A stretch of 29,521 bases of DNA from JBDKTH01 sp964558295 (GTDB lineage Bacteria > Planctomycetota > Planctomycetia > Pirellulales > Thermoguttaceae). Both the position numbers and the translations under genes were made by a program. Position 1 is the stretch's first letter. Every line of letters starts with the position of its first letter. Below the pieces are notes generated by a model. It made no database searches. It was not told the origin of the DNA and worked only from the letters and a program-made list of their open reading frames with translations. Of the stretch, positions 1-7,338 are shown piece after piece. Location of the stretch: contig CAZLDQ010000054.1 of NCBI GenBank assembly GCA_964558295.1, positions 1-29,521 on the forward strand, written 5' to 3'.

Positions 1-593
1 CGCAGATAGAGGAAGTGGAGCAGGTTGTGCAGGTCCATCTTCCAATAGGCTTCCGTGTAGGTGGAGAGCGGCAAATCCTTGCGGGCTTGTTCCCGCGCTA
101 CGCCCCGCTCCAATCGCTGTTGGTACAACTCCCGGGCCAGCTTCTGGAACTGGGCTTCCTGGGCCGAGAGTTCCTCGCCCGTCTTCTCGTCCAACAGCCC
201 CTCGCTCCCTTGCCGATTCGACGTGGCCTGCAATCGCCACGCATCCGGCGCTGTGGTCTGCGAAGCGTCAATGGCAATCGAGTAACGCGTACTGTATTCA
301 TTGACGGAGGCGGTCCGGTGGCGAATCCACTGACGCCAAGTATCCATCGGCACGCGGACCAGGAGTTTGATTTCAGCCATCTCCAGCGGCGTGGTGTGAT
401 GATGCCGCATCAGGTAGCGGATCAACGTGCGGTCGTCGGAAACCCGTCGCGTGCCTTCGCCGTAGCTGACCCGGGCGGCCTGGACGATCGCCTGGTCGTC
501 TCCCATCACGTCGACCAGACAGACGAACCCGTCGTCCAAGACCGGAAACTTCTTCCACCGCAACTGTTCCACCACCGCACAATTCGAAGGCAT
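1..593 (-). CDS. thyX: Flavin-dependent thymidylate synthase ThyX (3' end beyond window)
   Basis: ThyX makes dTMP from dUMP using methylene-tetrahydrofolate, FAD and NADPH in the cytoplasm, and replaces ThyA where that enzyme is absent. Translating the minus strand from the ATG at 593 gives about 197 residues with no stop before the window edge. The ThyX signature RHRTASVNEYSTRYS is at residues 91-105 (family pattern RHRxxSxNExSxRY). HTTPLEM at 66-72 matches the conserved H-x-x-P-F/L-E segment, and the DLHNLLHFL helix is at 187-195. The family is usually 220-300 residues, so only the C-terminus is missing. An AAGGA sequence about 7 nt upstream supports the start. A small minus-strand gene lies 140 bp upstream. 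A TACAAT-like -10 hexamer is on the minus strand at 639-644, but no good -35 was seen. Identification is firm; only completeness is uncertain. Confidence 0.95.
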   Translation of the reverse strand, partial: MPSNCAVVEQLRWKKFPVLDDGFVCLVDVMGDDQAIVQAARVSYGEGTRRVSDDRTLIRYLMRHHHTTPLEMAEIKLLVRVPMDTWRQWIRHRTASVNEYSTRYSIAIDASQTTAPDAWRLQATSNRQGSEGLLDEKTGEELSAQEAQFQKLARELYQQRLERGVAREQARKDLPLSTYTEAYWKMDLHNLLHFLYL

Positions 594-667
594 GGGCGTC
601 GTCCTTTTCCCACCAAAACCACGACTCAGAAGGTCCCTATTGTACTGATCCATCGCCCAGGGACCAT

Positions 668-688
668 GGGGGCCATCCCAATGCCCCC
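668..688. repeat. Hairpin between the 86-aa gene and thyX
   Basis: Six-base G/C arms (668-673 and 683-688) enclose a 9-nt loop. It lies 46 bp past the stop of the upstream minus-strand gene. No T-run follows, so it is only a weak terminator candidate and could instead sit in the thyX leader. Confidence 0.3.
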
Positions 689-733
689 GACTTACCACCC
701 ACTGCCCACAGGGTACTGCGGACGCTCTCCTCC

Positions 734-994
734 TCACCGCTTTTCCAACAACTCCTGCACCAAATTTGCCACCAGTGTCGGATTGTCGCTTTTCACCAGA
801 TGCGCGATCCGAGTGGGGGGGATCTTCAGGTTCTCCAGGGCCGCCTGGATTCGCTCCCAGCATTTGGCTCGGGCTTTCCCTTCGGCCAGATAGAGATCCG
901 TCACCAGCTCGCCCAGCTTTTGTACCATTAGGGCGTCCCGATTCTGGTAGTAGTTCTTAATCACCCGATCTTGGTAGGAGGACCGTTTTGCCAT
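734..994 (-). CDS. Small conserved-looking hypothetical protein (86 aa)
   Basis: The protein is helical and highly charged, with no signal peptide or membrane segment, so it is probably cytoplasmic. It starts MAKRSSYQDRVIKNYYQNRD and ends in LVQELLEKR. The stretch NYYQNRDALMVQKLGELVTD looks like a structured conserved core. I recognise the style of small planctomycete conserved hypothetical proteins, but I know no function. The frame is open further upstream to 1144, but the extra 50 residues are low-complexity and come partly from a purine-rich tract, so I start at the ATG at 994. An AGGAG lies about 13 nt upstream, which is rather far. It precedes thyX in the same direction with a 140-bp gap, so co-transcription is possible. 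Coding status is likely; function is unknown. Confidence 0.7.
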   Translation of the reverse strand: MAKRSSYQDRVIKNYYQNRDALMVQKLGELVTDLYLAEGKARAKCWERIQAALENLKIPPTRIAHLVKSDNPTLVANLVQELLEKR

Positions 995-1069
995 CGCGTT
1001 CCGAAAGCTCCTCTTCTCTTGTTGATTCGCCGTCCATGCCCAATCCGCACCATGATAGAAGGGGGCTCG

Positions 1070-1200
1070 GAATGAGGGAAGAGGGACTGGGGGAGGAGAC
1101 GAGAAAGCTCGCATCCAGGCGACTTCCCCCAAAGCTCCAATCAAAAGTCTCTAGTCCCTAATCCTCAGCCCCTAACCCCTCTTCCCTCTTTCCCTCTTCC
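1070..1200. repeat. Opposed purine- and pyrimidine-rich tracts upstream of murJ
   Basis: A purine-rich tract near 1070-1110 is followed by a pyrimidine-rich tract at 1151-1200 (CCCTAAT/CCCCTAACCCC, then CCCTCTTCC-type runs). The reverse complement of the second resembles the purine tract at 19511-19548, which suggests a dispersed low-complexity repeat. No promoter was evident within it, although it occupies the murJ upstream region. Confidence 0.45.
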
Positions 1201-1253
1201 TGATACAAACCCAGCTTCACTCAGTCGCCGTGTCCCTCTACCATATCGATCCC

Positions 1254-2873
1254 ATGACCAAACGCCCCCGCCATCCCCTACTCACCGGCGCAAGTATCAC
1301 CAGCCTGGGAATCCTCGCCAGCCGGGTCTTGGGGATGATCCGCGACGTGGTCACCGCCAACTTGCTTGGCATGTCCGGCGGGGTGATGGACGCTTTGGCA
1401 ATCGCCCTGCGCATCCCCAATTCCTTCCGCCGTCTGTTTGGCGAAGGGGCCCTAGCCGTCAGTTACCTGCCGGTGATCACCACGCAGTTGGAACAGAATC
1501 GCCCCCGGGCGTGGCAACTGGTCAGCGTGGCTTTGAGCTTACTTGCCCTGGTTCTCACGGCGATTGTCGTGATGGCCGAGGCGTTTTGTGGTCTGGCGTG
1601 GCTTGTCTGGGGCGACTTGCCCGGGGTCGGCCCCCTGGTCGGGCTGACCGCCGTCCTTTTGCCCTACATGCTCCTAATCTGTTTGGCGGCACAGGTTGCC
1701 GCAACGCTCCAAGCCCTGACCCACTTCAGCACGCCGGCTCTTGCTCCGGCGCTGTTGAATGTCTGCTGGATCTTGGCCGCTTGGCTGATTGCGCCCCGTT
1801 TTGCCCAAAATCCATTGGCCCAAGCCTATGTGATCGCCTTTGCCGTGCTTGTGTCCGGCGTCCTCCAGTTGGGCGTGCAACTGCCCGTCTTACGAGCCTT
1901 GGGCTTCCGCTTTGACTTCAACTGGGACGCCGCCCAGCCGGGAATCAGCCTGACGCTCCGGACGATGATCCCGATGACCTTCGGCTTGGCCGTCACACAG
2001 ATCAACACGCTCATGGACTCGGTGATCGCTTGGGCTTTTTCCGCGGCCCCAACCGGCCCCGACACGATCCCTTGGCTCGGCGAGACCGTGCGGTATCCCA
2101 TGCAATCCGGAGCAGTCAGCGCGATCTACTACGGCGAACGGCTCTATCAGTTCCCGCTGGGAATCCTCGGGCTGGCCGTGGCGACGGCCATCTTCCCGTT
2201 GTTAAGCCGTCATGCGGCCCGGGGCGATTTCGACCGCCTCGGCGCCGACCTCACGCTCGGCCTGCGTCTGGTAATGTTCCTCGGGATTCCGGCCGGCTTG
2301 GGACTGGTGATGCTGGCCGAACCGATCACCCGGCTCCTGTTCGAACACGGCCAGTTCACGGCCGACGACACCCAGCGCACCGCCCGGATGATCGCCTGCT
2401 ACGGGATCGGCGTTTGGGCCTACTGCGCCATGCCGGTCGTTGTGCGCGGCTACTACGCCCTGGGCGACCGCCGCACGCCGGTCATCATCGCCGGGCTGAT
2501 CGTGGTCCTCGCCCAGGTGTTGAATCTCGTGCTGATCTGGCCCTTGGCCGAGGCGGGGCTGGCCATGGCCACTTCGCTGGCCGCCGCCGCACAGGTCCTG
2601 ATACTCGCGGCCATCTTCTCCCGCCAAAAGAGTCCCCTCAACTGGCGTGCCGTAGCCCTGACCACCGCTCGAACCGTGCTAGCGACCCTGGTGATGGTTC
2701 AGGTGGGCAATGCCGTACTTGAGCGTCTCCCAGACACTGCCGGGGCGGCCAACGAACTGGCCCGTGTGCTCATCCCGCTGGTGGTGAGCACAGTCGCTTT
2801 CTTTGCCGTTTACGCCGTTCTCGGCTGGCGTGAGCTGGGCAACTTACTTGGCGGCCGGCGCCATTTGGGGTAA
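1254..2873 (+). CDS. murJ: Lipid II flippase MurJ (MviN family)
   Basis: MurJ moves lipid II across the inner membrane for peptidoglycan synthesis. The product of about 539 residues is almost wholly hydrophobic, consistent with the 14 membrane helices of the MOP/MviN fold. The N-terminus has the family pattern GILASRVLGMIRDVV followed by the segment RIPNSFRRLFGEGALAVSYLPV, where family members read (I/V)PN-x-x-R-x-L-x-x-EGA-x-x-x-A-x-x-P. GERLYQFPLGILGLAVATAIFPLLSRHA, split across the middle of the protein, is also typical. I prefer the ATG at 1254 because it leaves the usual short N-terminus; an in-frame GTG at 1230 would add eight residues, and neither has a clear Shine-Dalgarno sequence. 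The P-II gene follows 61 bp downstream on the same strand and may be co-transcribed. This supports active peptidoglycan synthesis in the host. Confidence 0.95.
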   Translation: MTKRPRHPLLTGASITSLGILASRVLGMIRDVVTANLLGMSGGVMDALAIALRIPNSFRRLFGEGALAVSYLPVITTQLEQNRPRAWQLVSVALSLLALVLTAIVVMAEAFCGLAWLVWGDLPGVGPLVGLTAVLLPYMLLICLAAQVAATLQALTHFSTPALAPALLNVCWILAAWLIAPRFAQNPLAQAYVIAFAVLVSGVLQLGVQLPVLRALGFRFDFNWDAAQPGISLTLRTMIPMTFGLAVTQINTLMDSVIAWAFSAAPTGPDTIPWLGETVRYPMQSGAVSAIYYGERLYQFPLGILGLAVATAIFPLLSRHAARGDFDRLGADLTLGLRLVMFLGIPAGLGLVMLAEPITRLLFEHGQFTADDTQRTARMIACYGIGVWAYCAMPVVVRGYYALGDRRTPVIIAGLIVVLAQVLNLVLIWPLAEAGLAMATSLAAAAQVLILAAIFSRQKSPLNWRAVALTTARTVLATLVMVQVGNAVLERLPDTAGAANELARVLIPLVVSTVAFFAVYAVLGWRELGNLLGGRRHLG

Positions 2874-2934
2874 ATTACAGTTCGGTTGCTACGCGGTTAT
2901 CGCCAGCGGTTTTTCGATTGCGGATCCAACCATC

Positions 2935-3258
2935 GTGAAACAAGTCGTCGCCATCATCAAACCGTACCTGGTCGAGAAAGTGCTCGAAGCCCTCAAGCAT
3001 GCCCCGATCGAGGCCTGTGGAGTCCGCGAGGTCAAAGGCTACGGCCGGCAGAAGAGCTATCTGGACGAGTACGGCGACAGCGAATACTCCCTAGCCTTCT
3101 TGCCCAAGGTAGAGCTTACGCTTTGGGTCGACGATCTCCGCGTCGAAGAAGTCGTGCGCACGATCGTCGACGTCGCCCGCACCGGCCGCATGGGCGACGG
3201 CAAGATTTTCGTCCTCCCCGCCCACGAGATTCCCGGCCAGTCCGTTCTGGAGTTCTGA
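2935..3258 (+). CDS. glnB: P-II family nitrogen regulatory protein with atypical C-terminus
   Basis: P-II proteins are small trimeric sensors of 2-oxoglutarate, ATP and ADP that control ammonium transport, glutamine synthetase and related targets. From the GTG at 2935 the product has 107 residues and aligns without gaps to GlnB/GlnK: IIKP at 7-10, VKGYGRQK at 33-40, T-loop tyrosines at 46 and 51, FLPK ending at K58, and the TGxxGDGKIFVLP block near 83-95 containing GDGK. The position of Y51 (the uridylylation site of E. coli GlnB) fits. The ending is odd: after LPAHE the chain reads IPGQSVLEF, without the two C-terminal arginines (101 and 103) that in classical P-II contact nucleotide phosphates. 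The frame is open upstream into murJ, but alignment fixes the start at the GTG; there is no clear Shine-Dalgarno. Paralogue type (GlnB or GlnK) is undecided. Confidence 0.9.
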   Translation: MKQVVAIIKPYLVEKVLEALKHAPIEACGVREVKGYGRQKSYLDEYGDSEYSLAFLPKVELTLWVDDLRVEEVVRTIVDVARTGRMGDGKIFVLPAHEIPGQSVLEF

Positions 3259-3264
3259 ATGACG

Positions 3265-3355
3265 AAATGACGAAGGAATGACGAAAACCAAAGCACGAAG
3301 GTAGAATGGCTGAGCAACTGTTCGTGCTTTGGTTTTCGTCATTCCTTCGTCATTT
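3265..3355. repeat. Perfect 35-bp inverted repeat between convergent genes
   Basis: Arms at 3265-3299 and 3321-3355 are exact reverse complements, with a 21-nt loop. The left arm starts 7 bp after the P-II stop and the right arm ends 22 bp before the sulfatase stop. Each arm contains short direct repeats of ATGACGAA. It could serve as a bidirectional terminator or mRNA 3'-end stem-loop. It also resembles a mobile intergenic palindrome because the arms show no decay at all. Confidence 0.9.
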
Positions 3356-3376
3356 GGATTTCGTCCTTCGCCCGTC

Positions 3377-4783
3377 TCAACTCCCCGGCTGCGGATTTTT
3401 CGCATTAAAATCCACCGGGTCTTCCGCTTCCCGCCGCGCCTTTTCCAAAAGGGCTTCCAGCCGCTGGCGGTGCGATTGGCAGGCCGGGTCGTCAGCCCGA
3501 TTGGTCATCTCCCAAGGGTCGCTGGCCAGATCAAACAACTGGGTGTGCTTTTCGCCTTTGACGTCGTACTTGATCAGCTTCAATTGGGGAGCGCGGACCT
3601 TGCGTGGGAAATGCCGATATGCTCCCATGACATAATCGCGGACCTTCGACTTCTGGCCGCGCATCACCGGCGCCAGGCTCCGACCTTCCACCCCCTCGGG
3701 CGTCTCCAATCCGGCCATCTGGCAGACCGTGGGGAACAGGTCGTAGAGATAGACCAGCGCGTCGGACTGGCCACGGGAAACCCCCGGTCCAGCGAAGATC
3801 AGCGGCATGCGCGTGCTGTGCTCGTAGAGATTCTGCTTGCCCAACAGCCCGTGTTGCCCCAACGCCAGACCGTTGTCGCTCGAATAGATGATGAGCGTGT
3901 CGTCGGCATGGCCTGTCTCTTCGAGCGTCTTCAAGATCCGCCCGACCTGGGCGTCCAAGTGCGAAATCATCCCGTAGTAGGCTGCGATGTGCTCGCGCAC
4001 CACCTCGGGCGTGCGAGGAAACGGGGCCAGCAACTCGTCGCGGATTCGCAGCTCGCCATTGTCGAACGGGTGCTCGGGCAGAAAATTCTTCGGCACCTCC
4101 ATCTTTTGGGGATCGTACACCGTGGCGTACTCTCCCGGCGGCGTGCGCGGATCGTGCGGCGCGGTAAACGACACGTAGAGGAAAAACGGCTCCGGGCCGC
4201 GATGGTTGCGCAGGAACCCGATCGCCATGTCGGCAAACATCTCGCTGGAAAACTTGTCGCCGATCCGCCGATTCTTCTCCGGGTATTTGCCGGTCGGGTC
4301 GAAGTCGAAGATGGGCACTTTGAACTGGTCCGACATCCCGCCGAAGAAGATCGCCCCACCTTGTGCAAATCCCCGGGCATAGGAAGCCGGACCGTTGTGC
4401 CACTTGCCCGTGCCAAACGTCACGTAGCCCGCCTGACGCATTACCTCCGGCCAGATCGGCACCCCTTGGAGCGTTCCCGGCACGCGCCACAGCGTGCGCC
4501 CGCTCATCGCCATGGCCCGGCTCGGCAGGCAAACCGCCGGGTTCATCGAGCCCATCACGTAGTTGTTCGTAAACACGAAGCCCCGCTGGGCGAGCCGGTC
4601 CAGGTGGGGCGTTTGGATCAACTCGTTCCCGAGCGCATGGATCGTGTCGAACCGCTGGTCGTCGGCCAACAGAAAGAGCACGTTGAGCCGCTTGGGCCCC
4701 GCCGCCTCTTTCGCCTCAACGTGTTGGCCCGCAGCCACCACGAGCATCCAGCAAGCCATCGTCCCAACACAGCAAAATCGCAT
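3377..4783 (-). CDS. Secreted sulfatase (type I, formylglycine-dependent)
   Basis: The enzyme hydrolyses sulfate esters, probably of a carbohydrate, outside the cytoplasm. The 468-residue product begins with a signal peptide (MRFCCVGTMACWMLVVAAG) and has the alkaline-phosphatase-superfamily sulfatase fold. Metal-site residues are seen in LLADDQ (D41, D42) and YSSDNG (D303, N304). C85 in CLPSR is the C-x-P-S-R site converted to formylglycine. GKWHNG (K127, H129), APHD (H210) and GKQNLYE (K316) supply the usual sulfate and active-site contacts. Length and motif order are normal for the arylsulfatase/choline-sulfatase-like group; the substrate cannot be read from sequence. GAGAGG lies about 6 nt before the ATG. 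A formylglycine-generating enzyme is required but not present here. The gene stands alone, converging on the P-II gene. Confidence 0.95.
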   Translation of the reverse strand: MRFCCVGTMACWMLVVAAGQHVEAKEAAGPKRLNVLFLLADDQRFDTIHALGNELIQTPHLDRLAQRGFVFTNNYVMGSMNPAVCLPSRAMAMSGRTLWRVPGTLQGVPIWPEVMRQAGYVTFGTGKWHNGPASYARGFAQGGAIFFGGMSDQFKVPIFDFDPTGKYPEKNRRIGDKFSSEMFADMAIGFLRNHRGPEPFFLYVSFTAPHDPRTPPGEYATVYDPQKMEVPKNFLPEHPFDNGELRIRDELLAPFPRTPEVVREHIAAYYGMISHLDAQVGRILKTLEETGHADDTLIIYSSDNGLALGQHGLLGKQNLYEHSTRMPLIFAGPGVSRGQSDALVYLYDLFPTVCQMAGLETPEGVEGRSLAPVMRGQKSKVRDYVMGAYRHFPRKVRAPQLKLIKYDVKGEKHTQLFDLASDPWEMTNRADDPACQSHRQRLEALLEKARREAEDPVDFNAKNPQPGS

Positions 4784-4882
4784 GGTCGCACCTCTCGGAT
4801 TCTGGCCACACCGCGGTCCGGTTGCCCCGCCCCAGTATAACGTGGGGCAAACGCCGGGTGCAAATCGCGCTGTGTGTCAATC

Positions 4883-4960
4883 GCCCGGCACAAGTGCCGG
4901 GGGCTAAACGGTTGGACGGCAAGCCCTCTAGCCCGTTTGGCCCAAGCACTTGTGCTGGGC
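4883..4960. repeat. Imperfect long inverted repeat made of two smaller palindromes
   Basis: 4884-4901 is a palindrome with 8-bp arms (CCCGGCAC/GTGCCGGG) around AA. 4940-4960 is a second palindrome centred on AGCAC-TT-GTGCT with GCCC/GGGC ends. The two are also inverted copies of each other: 4883-4911 pairs with 4933-4960, including the shared AAACGG/CCGTTT ends. The nested design suggests a dispersed intergenic element rather than a simple terminator. Confidence 0.75.
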
Positions 4961-4995
4961 GTAGCCCCGTATGCGAATACCGCGCCGGGCGGGGA

Positions 4996-5038
4996 TCGCA
5001 AAACGCGAAAACCGACCTTGACTGTTCGCGTTTTGCGA
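4996..5038. promoter_or_regulatory. Probable HigA operator (14-bp inverted repeat)
   Basis: TCGCAAAACGCGAA at 4996-5009 is repeated exactly in reverse complement at 5025-5038, with a 15-nt spacer. The right arm lies in the -35/-10 spacer and ends 2 nt before the -10; the -35 falls in the loop. HigA antitoxins typically repress their own promoter, so an operator role is the natural reading. It is inferred from position, not proven. Confidence 0.65.
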
Positions 5039-5046
5039 CATACAAT
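5018..5046 (+). promoter_or_regulatory. Housekeeping sigma promoter of higBA
   Basis: TTGACT at 5018-5023, a 17-bp spacer, and TACAAT at 5041-5046: one mismatch to consensus in each hexamer and ideal spacing. It lies 46 nt upstream of the higB start and is the best promoter I saw in the window. Confidence 0.8.
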
Positions 5047-5092
5047 GAGGACGTGCAGTCGGGGGGCGGCGCATTGTAAAAAAGGATTCTCA

Positions 5093-5479
5093 GTGCGAGT
5101 CATCTCCAAATCTCGGCTGCGTGCTTTTTGGGAAGTTCGCGGTCAGGAGGATGCTGCGAGGCCCCTTCAAGCCTGGTATGCTGTCGCGGAAAAAGTCGCT
5201 TGGGCCAACTGGAGTGAGGTCAAGGCAACTTATGGCAGTGCCAGCCTCGTGGGGGATTGTGTCGTTTTCAACATCGCGGGAAACAAGTACCGTCTTATCA
5301 CGCGAATTCGGTATCGAACACAACGGGTTTACATACTCGCGGTGCTGACTCATAAGGAATACGATCGCGGCCAATGGGTCAGCGATTGCGGCTGCCATAC
5401 TCCACCTCCTCCCCCCCAATCCGCACGCAAGCCGGGGAAGGCGAAATCGCCGGAAGAGCGAAATATCCCAAGGAGATAA
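5093..5479 (+). CDS. higB: HigB-type toxin of a type II toxin-antitoxin pair
   Basis: HigB toxins of this family cleave mRNA, in characterised cases on the ribosome. The 128-residue product matches the HigB_toxin pattern: MRVISKSRLRAFWE at the start, LQAWYAVAEKVAWANWSEVK in the middle, then VFNIAGNKYRLI (58-69) and LTHKEYD (85-91). The start is the GTG at 5093, with AAGGA about 7 nt upstream and the family's usual MRVIS-like beginning. The body ends near W95. Beyond it is a 30-residue tail (CGCHTPPPPPQSARKPGKAK and a basic end) not usual for the ~100-residue family, perhaps from loss of an earlier stop. The tail runs to 3 bp before the antitoxin gene. The toxin-first order is characteristic of higBA. 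Confidence 0.9.
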   Translation: MRVISKSRLRAFWEVRGQEDAARPLQAWYAVAEKVAWANWSEVKATYGSASLVGDCVVFNIAGNKYRLITRIRYRTQRVYILAVLTHKEYDRGQWVSDCGCHTPPPPPQSARKPGKAKSPEERNIPRR

Positions 5480-5482
5480 TCG

Positions 5483-5917
5483 GTGTCCACGATCAAAGCG
5501 AAGCCCAAAGGGAATGTGCGAGTCGCCGATTCGTATTTCCAACAGGTCAAGGCATTCCCGTTGGTCTCGATCAAGTCGGATAGCCACCTGCGCGCGGCCC
5601 AACAGGTGCTCGATGGATTGCTCAAGAAGGGGGCGTTGGATTCTGGAGAGGAGGAGTATCTGGAAGTCCTTAGTGATTTGGTGGCCGCGTACGAGGCGCG
5701 GCATTTTCCTATCCCACCCGCGACAGATGCCGAGTTGCTTCGCCATTTAATGGAAGCGAGGAAGGTCACCCAAGCCGTTGTGGCCGAAGCAACAGGGATC
5801 GCTCGCTCTACGATCTCGGAGATTCTCTCCGGCAAGCGGCTGTTCAGCAAGCGGCATATTGGGGTATTGGCCGAGTTCTTCCATGTCCCTCCCCAGGTTT
5901 TTCTCTCCAATCTCTAG
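5483..5917 (+). CDS. higA: HigA-type antitoxin (HTH XRE family)
   Basis: The antitoxin neutralises the upstream toxin and binds DNA. The 144-residue protein has a helical N-terminal part containing an acidic stretch (SGEEEYLEVLSDLVAAYEA, about 54-72) and a C-terminal Cro/CI-type helix-turn-helix: LRHLMEARKVTQAVVAEATG followed by IARSTISEILSGKR (86-119), ending HVPPQVFLSNL. This matches the ~120-145-residue HigA antitoxins paired with HigB_toxin-type partners. The start is the GTG at 5483, with a strong AAGGAG about 7 nt upstream, only 3 nt after the higB stop, so the pair is one transcript. The separate strong ribosome site fits the need for antitoxin excess. It probably represses through the inverted repeat at 4996-5038. 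Confidence 0.9.
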   Translation: MSTIKAKPKGNVRVADSYFQQVKAFPLVSIKSDSHLRAAQQVLDGLLKKGALDSGEEEYLEVLSDLVAAYEARHFPIPPATDAELLRHLMEARKVTQAVVAEATGIARSTISEILSGKRLFSKRHIGVLAEFFHVPPQVFLSNL

Positions 5918-6063
5918 TCTTACTACCCAAGCGGCCAATTCCCAGAAGTCCCCGCTTCTCTCAAAGACCACGCGTCCACCTACTAGCCGCCCTCCCAGGG
6001 AATATGGTATCCTCTACGGAAGCGTGAGCGTTCCGCTCAGGGCGTTCCCTGGAGGGTTTTCCT

Positions 6064-7338
6064 GTGTCCCGCATTCTCTGGTCCTTGAATTGGGCAGCGT
6101 GGCTCGCGAGCGTCAGCATGGCGATGTTCCCCGGGCCGGCCCAAGCTGAGCAGCCCAAAGGTAGTGTGATGTCGTACGGCGAAGCGCGTGAGTTCCTGGC
6201 AAGTTCCACGAGACTGGTCGAGTTGACCAACAACCGCGGTGCCCGCGTGGCGATCTGCCCGGAGTGGCAAGGCCGCGTGATGACCTCCACCTGCGACGGG
6301 CTCGAAGGACCAAGCTTCGGCTTCATTCACCGCGAGTTCATCGAACGCGGCCAGCACGATCCCCATTTCAACAACCAAGGGGCCGAAGACCGGATGTGGC
6401 TCTCGCCCGAGGGAGGACAGTTCAGCCTCTGGTTCAAGCCTGGAGTCCAGCAAACCTTGGACAACTGGTTCACCCCGCCGGCGTTGAACGAAGGCGGGTT
6501 TGAAATCGTCTCCCGAAACGAAGATCCCTTCTACCGGCTCACGCGGCGCATCCAGTTTCAAAATGCCTCGGGCACCTCGTTCGATCTGGATGTGAACCGC
6601 GACGTGCGTCTGTTGAACGAGTTCGATCTGGTCTACCTCTTCGGCCGCGAAGCGACCGATCTGCTCAGCGGCGCCGGCACCAAAATGGTCGCTTACGAAA
6701 CGATCAACACGATCACGAACCGCGGCCCGGCCATGACCAAAGAAAAGGGGCTCGTCTCGATCTGGATCCTCGGCATGCTCAACGCCGGTCCCGAGACCGT
6801 CGTGATTGTGCCCTACAAGCCCGGGCCGGAAAGCCAGTTGGGGCCGGTCGTCAAATCGGACTACTTTGGCGTGGTCCCGTCCGATCGTCTCAAGATCACC
6901 CCTGAGGCCGTGCTCTTCCGGGCCGACGCCGCCTACCGCTCCAAACTGGGCACTTCGCAGAAGCGGGCACGCAACCTCCTCGGCTCGATCGACTTCGCCG
7001 CCGGCGTCCTCACGATCGTCCACTTCACCATGCCCGACGATCCCACGAAACACGACTACATGAACAACATGTGGGAACTTCCCCAGGCCGAGCCCTACGT
7101 GGGAGATGTGGCCAACACCTACAACGACGGCCCGCCGGCGCCCGGCAAGAAGGGCCTCGGAGCCTTCTACGAGATCGAGTCGCTTTCGCCGGCCAAGGCC
7201 CTCGCCACGGGCGAGTCGCTCACCCATCAGCACCGCACGCTCCACATCCAAGCCGACCCACACACCCTGGCCCGCCTGGCCAAGCTCCTCCTCGGCGTAG
7301 AGTTGGCCACCGTGCGCAGCCAGATGCTGGGCCGCTGA
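6064..7338 (+). CDS. Secreted protein of DUF6786-like family
   Basis: The 424-residue protein begins with a signal peptide (hydrophobic WAAWLASVSMAMFPG, cut near AQA-EQ) and is probably periplasmic or outer-surface. After it come RVAICPEWQGRVMTSTCDG (67-85), FGFIHREFI and EDRMWLSPEGGQFSLWFKPG, features I associate with a conserved family of secreted bacterial proteins now labelled DUF6786; the assignment is from memory. The beta-rich layout and repeated aromatic/Gly turns suggest a galactose-mutarotase-like sandwich, but this is a guess. Start: GTG at 6064 with GGAGG 8 nt upstream. No enzyme activity can be claimed. A degraded, internally deleted copy of its 3' end is at 10506-10636. An extended -10 (TGG-TATCCT) lies near 6005-6013. 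Confidence 0.8.
   Translation: MSRILWSLNWAAWLASVSMAMFPGPAQAEQPKGSVMSYGEAREFLASSTRLVELTNNRGARVAICPEWQGRVMTSTCDGLEGPSFGFIHREFIERGQHDPHFNNQGAEDRMWLSPEGGQFSLWFKPGVQQTLDNWFTPPALNEGGFEIVSRNEDPFYRLTRRIQFQNASGTSFDLDVNRDVRLLNEFDLVYLFGREATDLLSGAGTKMVAYETINTITNRGPAMTKEKGLVSIWILGMLNAGPETVVIVPYKPGPESQLGPVVKSDYFGVVPSDRLKITPEAVLFRADAAYRSKLGTSQKRARNLLGSIDFAAGVLTIVHFTMPDDPTKHDYMNNMWELPQAEPYVGDVANTYNDGPPAPGKKGLGAFYEIESLSPAKALATGESLTHQHRTLHIQADPHTLARLAKLLLGVELATVRSQMLGR

Larger units (their letters stand above)
4784..5092. other. Intergenic region between sulfatase and higB
   Basis: 309 bp without a gene. It holds the sulfatase upstream region, a long nested palindromic repeat (4883-4960), and the higBA promoter/operator (4996-5046), each listed separately. 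No promoter for the sulfatase was convincing. Confidence 0.6.

Noticed and set aside
272..277. GSFTGA instead of GAFTGA in the activator (protein residues 272-277) as a loss of sigma-54 contact
   Set aside because: The critical Phe and Thr are kept and Ala-to-Ser is conservative, so function is probably intact. Coordinates here are residue numbers of the gene at 17959-19545.
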